Assembly (NCBI GenBank): GCA_964605575.1
Contig: CAZSDG010000030.1
Coordinates: 1 to 11,015, forward strand
DNA length: 11,015 nucleotides
From: JAAZHN01 sp964605575
GTDB taxonomy: Bacteria; Bacillota_I; Bacilli_A; RF39; UBA660
Direction: 5' to 3'
Shown here: positions 6,460 through 11,015 of the stretch, one piece after another
How the letters are laid out: the number at the start of each line of letters is the position of its first letter
How positions within the stretch are numbered: the stretch's first letter is position 1
Program-made: the position numbers and the translations under genes
Notes under the pieces: generated by a model
What the model saw: only the letters and a program-made list of their open reading frames with translations
What the model was told of the DNA's origin: nothing
Databases searched by the model: none

Positions 6460-6489
6460 AAAATAACAAGAATTTACTTGTTATTTTTT
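6458..6489. terminator. Bidirectional terminator overlapping two stop codons
   Basis: AAAAAATAACAAG, loop AATTTA, CTTGTTATTTTTT: a 13-bp stem with T-runs on both strands. The left arm overlaps the TAA of the EIIB-like gene, and the right arm contains the TAA (6481-6483) of the YtxH gene on the other strand. It ends both converging transcripts. Confidence 0.9.
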
Positions 6490-6876
6490 TTCTTTTAATC
6501 TGTTTACTGCTTCTTCTAGAACAACTACTGTTTTTTCTTTAACTTCTTCAGTTATTTTTTGTAAAGCTGGCGTACCTTTTTTTACTGCTAATTTAACTAA
6601 GTCATCAGCTTTAGCAACTATTTCTTTGCTTTTTTTCTGAGCATTTTTTAGTATTTTTTCTTTATCAAAGTTTTCTAGTTCTAACTTTATTTCATCAATT
6701 TTAGTTTCAACTAGTTCTTTGACATCCTCGACATCTAGTTCTTTTGTTTTTTCTAGTAATTCATCTAATTTCTTCTTTAGATCATTACGCAGTTCTGAAC
6801 CCTTCTTAGGAGCGAATAGCATTCCTAATCCAAGTCCAACACCGATTCCTGCAAAAAACTTACCTAATTTTTTCAT
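6481..6876 (-). CDS. YtxH domain-containing protein
   Basis: A 131-residue protein. Residues 5-32 (GKFFAGIGVGLGLGMLFAPK onward to KGSELR) match the YtxH family signature: a glycine-rich short membrane helix followed by FAPKKGSELR. The remainder (33-131) is a long charged helix rich in Lys and Glu with heptad-like spacing, likely a coiled coil. Family members are small membrane-associated proteins of unsettled function, some stress-induced; older annotations call them gas-vesicle-like. The start ATG overlaps the previous gene's stop as ATGA, and AAGGAGG lies seven bases upstream, so translation is coupled to the YtxG-like gene. A YtxG-YtxH pair also occurs in Bacillus. It is the last gene before the shared terminator. 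Confidence 0.87.
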   Translation of the reverse strand: MKKLGKFFAGIGVGLGLGMLFAPKKGSELRNDLKKKLDELLEKTKELDVEDVKELVETKIDEIKLELENFDKEKILKNAQKKSKEIVAKADDLVKLAVKKGTPALQKITEEVKEKTVVVLEEAVNRLKEKK

Positions 6877-7172
6877 TCTTCTTCCTCCTTTACTTTTTTT
6901 CTCTTTTTTTTACGAACATTTAATAATTTACTTACCCCAGCCGATATTAAGTCTACAAAACGATCACTTATACTAACTAATTTATCTGTTGTAAAATCAA
7001 TTATTTCAAAGAACCCATTTAATGATTTAACTTTATCATTAACGTCGTCCACAACCTTATCCACTTTGTTTAATGTTTTAATAAGTCTAATAATTAAGAT
7101 AATTCCAACTATTAAAAGTACTATTAATAATATATATATAATTATTGGCAAAAAATTATTTAATTTATCCAT
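6873..7172 (-). CDS. YtxG/DUF948-like membrane coiled-coil protein
   Basis: A 99-residue protein with one strongly hydrophobic helix at 8-30, then a region with repeating Val/Leu-x-x-Val spacing (LNKVDKVVDDVNDKVKSLN, 34-52) and a second helix (59-84). The C-terminus switches from a basic run (RKKKRKKVK, 87-95) to four glutamates. This order, with the YtxH gene directly after, matches the YtxG (DUF948) and YtxH pair of Bacillus, though the sequence is short and divergent, so YtxG-like is the safest label. The function is not established; a membrane-bound coiled-coil partner of YtxH is inferred. The start ATG shares one base with the upstream stop (TAATG); GAGGA lies 12 bases before it. Confidence 0.72.
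   Translation of the reverse strand: MDKLNNFLPIIIYILLIVLLIVGIILIIRLIKTLNKVDKVVDDVNDKVKSLNGFFEIIDFTTDKLVSISDRFVDLISAGVSKLLNVRKKKRKKVKEEEE
6884..6890 (-). promoter_or_regulatory. Ribosome site for ytxH embedded in the upstream gene's KEEEE tail
   Basis: A perfect AAGGAGG seven bases before the YtxH ATG. The same bases encode the Lys-Glu-Glu end of the previous protein, so its acidic tail and this site share sequence. Confidence 0.85.
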
Positions 7173-8014
7173 TATTTATCTTCATCCTCACTTTCATACA
7201 TCGAATCAATTAGATCAAACAAATCATCATTACTACTTTCTAATTCCTTAGAACTTTTTTTCATTTCTTTTATTACTTCATCTAATTTAAATGTTTCTTG
7301 CAAAGATTCTTCTCTTTCTTCAGCCATTGAATCAATTAATAAATCATCGATTGATTTTATTGGTTTTTCTTCTTCTGACTCTAAAGGAGTCTCTGTTACT
7401 TCCTCTTTATAAAACTCTTCATATGGACGATCTAAAGTGATTTCAATTTCATCCTCTAAAGTTCCAAAAGCTTTTTTCCTAGCTAAATCTAAATCTATAT
7501 TCTTTTGTTGAGTTTTTGTAACTTCAACCTTTTTCTTGACAACAATATCTTCCTTTTTATAGTTTTTATCCATTACCCCATAAATCGGCGAAATAATTGG
7601 TGAAGCTTTAAAAGGAACCTCTCTTACTTCAACTGTTTCGGTCTTTTTAATAACGTACTTTTCTATATCAACTCTTTTAGTTTCAAAGTCTAGGGCATTG
7701 CGATTTTTTCTTGGCATCTCAATTGGCACAAAATCATCTTCATCAACATCTACTGGAAAATTAAAAGTATTATTAGCTTTAAAAACATCTCTTTCTTCAA
7801 CTTCAGGCACTTTCTCTTTTACAATTGGCAAATCATCTGTATCTTCAAAATCAGAACCAAAATCAAGTCTCTTTTCTTCTTTTAGAGGCTCTAATACTTC
7901 TTCTGGTTCTTCCACTTTTACTTCTTTTTTTACTTCTTCTTTTTCTTCGACAATCTCTTCATCGATTTCTTCATCGTTAAATAATATATCTTTGATTTTG
8001 TTAAATATACTCAT
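7172..8014 (-). CDS. Long acidic, largely disordered protein with conserved-looking linear motifs
   Basis: A 280-residue protein from ATG 8014. It begins with a short amphipathic helix (MSIFNKIKDILF), followed by Glu/Asp/Lys-rich sequence with low complexity and no membrane helix. Three ordered-looking islands stand out: a segment PIEMPRKNR at about 97-105, the Pro/Ile/Tyr island SPIISPIYGVMDKNYKKE at 138-155, and two copies of a DDL..LIDSM motif (223-230 and 263-272) near the C-terminus. I recognise no named domain. The island reads like a binding motif in a scaffold. The ATG at 8029 is rejected: it lies just upstream of AAAGGTGAT (8018-8026), which is spaced correctly for ATG 8014. The upstream lipoprotein's TGA lies inside that ribosome site, and the YtxG-like gene overlaps its stop, so expression is tightly coupled. 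A cytoplasmic adaptor for the anchored neighbours is inferred. Confidence 0.75.
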   Translation of the reverse strand: MSIFNKIKDILFNDEEIDEEIVEEKEEVKKEVKVEEPEEVLEPLKEEKRLDFGSDFEDTDDLPIVKEKVPEVEERDVFKANNTFNFPVDVDEDDFVPIEMPRKNRNALDFETKRVDIEKYVIKKTETVEVREVPFKASPIISPIYGVMDKNYKKEDIVVKKKVEVTKTQQKNIDLDLARKKAFGTLEDEIEITLDRPYEEFYKEEVTETPLESEEEKPIKSIDDLLIDSMAEEREESLQETFKLDEVIKEMKKSSKELESSNDDLFDLIDSMYESEDEDK

Positions 8015-8017
8015 GTT

Positions 8018-8026
8018 ATCACCTTT
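8018..8026 (-). promoter_or_regulatory. Ribosome site that contains the upstream stop codon
   Basis: AAAGGTGAT on the minus strand, three bases before ATG 8014 (AAAGG to ATG is seven). The TGA within it (8019-8021) is the stop of the lipoprotein gene, implying coupled translation. Confidence 0.75.
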
Positions 8027-8666
8027 CATATTGGATTAAATCATAATCCGGGACTTTATTATCATTATGCTCGTTTACCCTATTTTCATCATAATCCAAA
8101 AAATTTGTTGGATTTTCTTTTGGTTTAAAAACATTATAGGCAACATCATGATAATTAGATAATTCATTACTTAATTTCTTATCAATTATTACATCATTAT
8201 ATTTTATCGAAGATAATAGAACTGTCATTTTATATATTACTTCATTTAAATATTCTTTATTTGTAACTATCTCTATTTTAGCATAATTATACATCATTTC
8301 AATATAAAGTTTATTTTCAAATTCTTTTATTTCCAAATAACCAAATTTATCTTTGTTAACTATTTTTTGGCTATAGTAGACAGAATCATTAATTTGATAG
8401 TCAGCCTTTTTCTTATTATGATAACTAACAAAATCAATAAACAAATAATAATTATTGTTTTTAGTTGATAATTTTTCATTATATTCAAGATTACTATCCA
8501 CACTTAAACCACGTGGTAGATAATACTTATACCCTTGACGATGTTGGTTAGCTAAGTTATTATCCTTAATACTATTATTAACAATATCCGCTATTTTTAC
8601 ATTGTTAATATTTTGACAACCACTTAATAATATTAAAAAAACTATTATTATCAATATTTTTTTCAT
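8019..8666 (-). CDS. Predicted lipoprotein of unknown function
   Basis: A 215-residue protein with a lipoprotein signal peptide: MKK, a hydrophobic core and lipobox LSGC with the lipid-bearing Cys at residue 17. The mature part is Asn/Lys/Tyr-rich. It probably folds as a mixed alpha/beta domain (45-155) with strands around YYLFIDFV and FGYLEIKEF-x-NKLYIEM, followed by a charged tail (170-215) ending DYDLIQYER. I do not recognise the family. It should sit on the outer face of the membrane. It heads the four-gene operon with the acidic protein, the YtxG-like protein and YtxH, and has its own promoter at 8691-8719. AAAGGA lies eight bases before ATG. A partner role for the anchored coiled-coil proteins is only inferred from gene order. 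Confidence 0.85.
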   Translation of the reverse strand: MKKILIIIVFLILLSGCQNINNVKIADIVNNSIKDNNLANQHRQGYKYYLPRGLSVDSNLEYNEKLSTKNNNYYLFIDFVSYHNKKKADYQINDSVYYSQKIVNKDKFGYLEIKEFENKLYIEMMYNYAKIEIVTNKEYLNEVIYKMTVLLSSIKYNDVIIDKKLSNELSNYHDVAYNVFKPKENPTNFLDYDENRVNEHNDNKVPDYDLIQYER

Positions 8667-8690
8667 CTTTTTGTTCCTTTTCTAATAAAA

Positions 8691-8719
8691 ATTATAGCAA
8701 AAAACCTACTTTTTGTCAT
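8691..8719 (-). promoter_or_regulatory. Extended -10 promoter of the lipoprotein operon
   Basis: TGC-TATAAT with the -10 box at 8691-8696, and ATGACA (8714-8719) 17 bases upstream. The -35 lies inside the last codons of trmB. No terminator separates trmB from this gene, so read-through from murJ-trmB is also possible. Confidence 0.72.
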
Positions 8720-9326
8720 CTTTAGAACATTCTAAATAATTTATTTTATAACCTAGATTAGAAAATTTTTCTTCATATTCAGTTTTAATATTTGGAATAT
8801 CTGTATTATGTAAATCTAAGGTAAGGTTATCAAATTTATAACCATAATTGTTTAATGAAACTAATGAACTAGCAAATAAATCAATATTATCGGTCTTGAA
8901 AATTATATGGGGTTTCTTTTTAAAAAGTTTATCATATACTTTTAAGAAGATCTCTGATGTCAATCTCCTTTTAGCATGTCTTTTTTTAGGCCAAGGATCA
9001 GAAAAATTCAATCTAATAGTTTGAATCATGCCATTGAAATATTTATCTAAATTTACTGCGTCTTCTCTTATAACTAGTAAATTAGTTAACTCTTCTTCAG
9101 TAATTTTTTTTATTGCCAAAGCAATAATGCTGTTGAATTTTTCAACCCCAATAAAATTAAGATTAGGGTTTTGTTTCGCCATCTCAATTAAAAATTGTCC
9201 TTTGCCCATACCAATCTCTAAAACAATCGGCTTATTATTAGAAAAATACTTATCTTTAACTTCTGTAATTAGAAACGGACAATTTTTTATTATTTCCTGT
9301 GAATTTTTTACATTTCTAATCCTCAT
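8706..9326 (-). CDS. trmB: tRNA (guanine-N7-)-methyltransferase TrmB
   Basis: A 206-residue enzyme that transfers methyl from S-adenosylmethionine to N7 of guanine 46 in the tRNA variable loop. The Rossmann-fold SAM site is clear: LEIGMGKGQFL (36-46), with Glu62 in GVEKF at the end of the second strand and REDA (87-90). The substrate/catalytic motif FSDPWPKKRH (108-117) is diagnostic for the family, as are FKTDN (143-147) and TEYEEKF (182-188). Length and N-terminus (MRIRN) match typical TrmB. The start overlaps the flippase gene's end by 11 bases, with AGGT seven bases before ATG. Co-transcription with a MurJ gene is a plain neighbour effect rather than evidence for a shared pathway. Confidence 0.97.
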   Translation of the reverse strand: MRIRNVKNSQEIIKNCPFLITEVKDKYFSNNKPIVLEIGMGKGQFLIEMAKQNPNLNFIGVEKFNSIIALAIKKITEEELTNLLVIREDAVNLDKYFNGMIQTIRLNFSDPWPKKRHAKRRLTSEIFLKVYDKLFKKKPHIIFKTDNIDLFASSLVSLNNYGYKFDNLTLDLHNTDIPNIKTEYEEKFSNLGYKINYLECSKDDKK

Positions 9327-10971
9327 TTTGATTACCTATCTCAAATTTATTAAATGTTACTTTTTTGATGATTCTTTCTAAATTACTTTTACCAAATATT
9401 CTTTCCAATAAACCAATTTTATAAGAAATAAATAAATATACTCCTCCACCAAGTGTAGACTTAATAATTAGAGTAAGTAAACTTGATAATTTATTTTGAG
9501 CATTAAATGGAACAAATATATTAAGGCCTAGAAGAACTACTATCATGCAAACAACTGGAATAAGAGTAATAACAAATACTTTTATTGCCGGTTTATATGA
9601 AACATTATGTTTGTCTTTTAAATGTTTTAAGCTAAATATTACTGAGAATGAATAACCGATAACCGTTGCAGATATTGCTCCTAAATAAGCAGGAAGTCCT
9701 ATTTTATGAAATAACATCATCAAAGGAACATCTAAAAGGGCATTTAAGAAAAAACCACCTATACCAGTTATATAGGCTACTTTAAACTTATTTAAACCTT
9801 GCAATATCGCAATAATTGCTAAATATAAAGTATTAAATAAAGCTGTATAAATAGAAAATCTTAAGACTGATGATCCTACCGGTGAATAACCATAAAATAT
9901 CGTCCAAATTGGTTCAGCTAAAAATGATATACCAATAGTAAGAGGAAGGGCTATTACAACAATCATCTCTAATGTTTGATTAACCTTTAACTTAACATCT
10001 TTCCAGTCATTTTTAACAAAAGATTGAACAATATTGGGAATTAAACTAATTGCCAAACCTACTGCTAAAGAACTTATTATTAAATTAAATTTTAAAGCCC
10101 ATGTCGAGATCGCACTCGCAATAAACTCTACATCTTGGGCAACATAACCAACATGACCAAGGGTTCTTAAAACCAAAATCATATCAACAAATGTATATAA
10201 TTGAGCACCTAAATTTAAAATTATATATGGTACGGTATACTGAGCCAACTTTCTAATTATTTCTTTAGTTGTTATCTTATCTTTTTTATCATAATTGAAA
10301 CCTAGCATTTCTTTATTCTTTTTCATTTTAAAAGAAAGATAAGCAACCGCGATTAATCCTCCAAAGAAAGCTCCGGTAACCGCAACTGCGACAGTTGTAG
10401 TCAAAGATAATTTTAAAACTCTATAAGTTAAAAAACTACCAATAATTATTATTAATATTCTCACTAATTGTTCAATTATTTGACTACGAGAACTTGGAGT
10501 TATAAATTTATGACCTTGTAAATACCCTCTTGTTAAACTTAAATAAGGAATTACTAACACAGCAAAAGAAATAGCTCTAATTACTACTGTTACATCTTTA
10601 ATTGTATTCCCACCAGTTAAATCTCCAATTATAATTGAAGCAATCGATTCTGCAAAGGTAAATAAAATAATAAAAGAAAGAACAGCCATAAAATTAACTA
10701 CTCTCTTACCTATTTTAAGCGCCCTTACCTTAGCTTCTAATAATCCTAAAGTATTATATTCACTTATTAACTTACTAATTGCAATCGGTATTCCAGTAGT
10801 ACTTAAAACAATAAACATCGAATAAATATTATAAGCATAACCATATAAAGCTCCACCTTGCTTACCAACCACACTATAAAAAGGTATTACATATAATAAT
10901 CCCATTGACTTAACTAAAACAATTGATAAAGTTGCAATTAAGGTTCCCTCAATAAAACTATTCTTTTTCAT
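9316..10971 (-). CDS. murJ: MurJ-type lipid II flippase (YtgP/SpoVB family)
   Basis: A 551-residue polytopic membrane protein of the MVF/MOP flippase superfamily with about 14 hydrophobic helices along its length, matching the roughly 540-residue YtgP of Bacillus. The N-terminus (IEGTLIATLSIVLVKSMGLLYVIPF) shows the family's opening helix, followed by GGALYGYAYNIYSMFIVLSTTGIP (about 39-62), PYLSLTRGYLQGHKFITPSSRSQIIEQ (142-168) with its conserved Arg/Gln pattern, and the second-lobe repeat LNALLDVPLM. These segments are typical of YtgP/SpoVB proteins, which move lipid-linked peptidoglycan precursor across the membrane. The presence of this gene suggests a walled cell. MurJ is favoured over a polysaccharide Wzx flippase because no glycosyltransferase cluster is nearby and the length fits. 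The ribosome site before ATG is weak (GTGAAAG); an extended -10 lies 25-30 bases upstream. Confidence 0.88.
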   Translation of the reverse strand: MKKNSFIEGTLIATLSIVLVKSMGLLYVIPFYSVVGKQGGALYGYAYNIYSMFIVLSTTGIPIAISKLISEYNTLGLLEAKVRALKIGKRVVNFMAVLSFIILFTFAESIASIIIGDLTGGNTIKDVTVVIRAISFAVLVIPYLSLTRGYLQGHKFITPSSRSQIIEQLVRILIIIIGSFLTYRVLKLSLTTTVAVAVTGAFFGGLIAVAYLSFKMKKNKEMLGFNYDKKDKITTKEIIRKLAQYTVPYIILNLGAQLYTFVDMILVLRTLGHVGYVAQDVEFIASAISTWALKFNLIISSLAVGLAISLIPNIVQSFVKNDWKDVKLKVNQTLEMIVVIALPLTIGISFLAEPIWTIFYGYSPVGSSVLRFSIYTALFNTLYLAIIAILQGLNKFKVAYITGIGGFFLNALLDVPLMMLFHKIGLPAYLGAISATVIGYSFSVIFSLKHLKDKHNVSYKPAIKVFVITLIPVVCMIVVLLGLNIFVPFNAQNKLSSLLTLIIKSTLGGGVYLFISYKIGLLERIFGKSNLERIIKKVTFNKFEIGNQNED

Positions 10972-10995
10972 CTTTCACATCTATTTCTAAAAACT

Positions 10996-11001
10996 ATTAT
11001 A
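10996..11001 (-). promoter_or_regulatory. Extended -10 box upstream of murJ
   Basis: TGA-TATAAT on the minus strand, predicted start near 10989, leader about 18 bases. The matching -35 would fall at about 11019-11024, beyond the window, so the promoter is only half visible. Confidence 0.55.
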
Positions 11002-11015
11002 TCATAAACCTATGG

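Noticed and set aside
8015..8029. ATG at 8029 as start of the acidic protein
   Set aside because: The ribosome site AAAGGTGAT lies downstream of it and is spaced for ATG 8014; nothing suitable precedes 8029.
7698..8039. Ser/Thr-rich open frame on the plus strand
   Set aside because: It is the complement of the acidic protein's Glu/Asp/Lys codons; composition explains it fully.
1..11015. Mycoplasma-type code with TGA as tryptophan
   Set aside because: TGA ends several genes (3588-3590, 6873-6875, 8019-8021) in sensible places, and Trp is encoded by TGG in conserved motifs such as TrmB's DPWP.

Overview
The window looks like chromosomal DNA from a low-GC Gram-positive bacterium (Bacilli/Erysipelotrichia-like or a walled, Mollicutes-related gut lineage). 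This is inferred from strong AT-richness, near-consensus sigma-A promoters, AGGAGG-type ribosome sites and Gram-positive families (YtgP-type MurJ, YtxG/YtxH-like proteins, InlB-type repeats, a secretin-free Tad/Flp cluster). TGA is used as a stop and TGG as Trp, so this is not the Mycoplasma code. No tRNA, rRNA, insertion sequence, CRISPR array or phage gene was seen.

Layout. (1) 1-1958, minus strand: promoter-proximal end of a Tad/Flp-type pilus operon: a small one-pass membrane protein, a CpaB-like SAF-domain protein and the first 211 residues of a CpaF/VirB11-type ATPase, which leaves the window at base 1. A strong promoter precedes it, with a perfect 17-bp palindrome just after the predicted transcript start. 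(2) 2068-3556, plus strand: a divergent pair, a CPBP intramembrane protease and a membrane-anchored metallophosphoesterase, ended by a terminator that works in both directions. (3) 3588-5477, minus strand: a large anchored surface protein with a Cys-rich module, a Ser linker and InlB-type B-repeats. (4) 5603-6459, plus strand: an unrecognised 165-residue protein, then a membrane-tethered PTS EIIB-like domain in which Asn replaces the phosphorylatable Cys; a second bidirectional terminator follows. (5) 6481-8666, minus strand: a tight four-gene operon of a lipoprotein, a long acidic disordered protein, a YtxG/DUF948-like protein and a YtxH protein. (6) 8706-10971, minus strand: trmB and a MurJ/YtgP lipid II flippase, overlapping by 11 bases, with an extended -10 promoter at the right edge.

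How they fit together. Most genes act at the envelope: pilus assembly, surface adhesion, intramembrane proteolysis, lipid II flipping and an anchored coiled-coil set. The least ordinary items are the Cys-less EIIB domain, the acidic protein with a conserved-looking Pro/Ile/Tyr motif and a duplicated DDL..LIDSM motif next to YtxG/YtxH, and the mosaic surface protein. Four start sites differ from a simple longest-ORF reading (TTG at 633; ATG at 5477, 6151 and 8014); ribosome sites or promoters support each.
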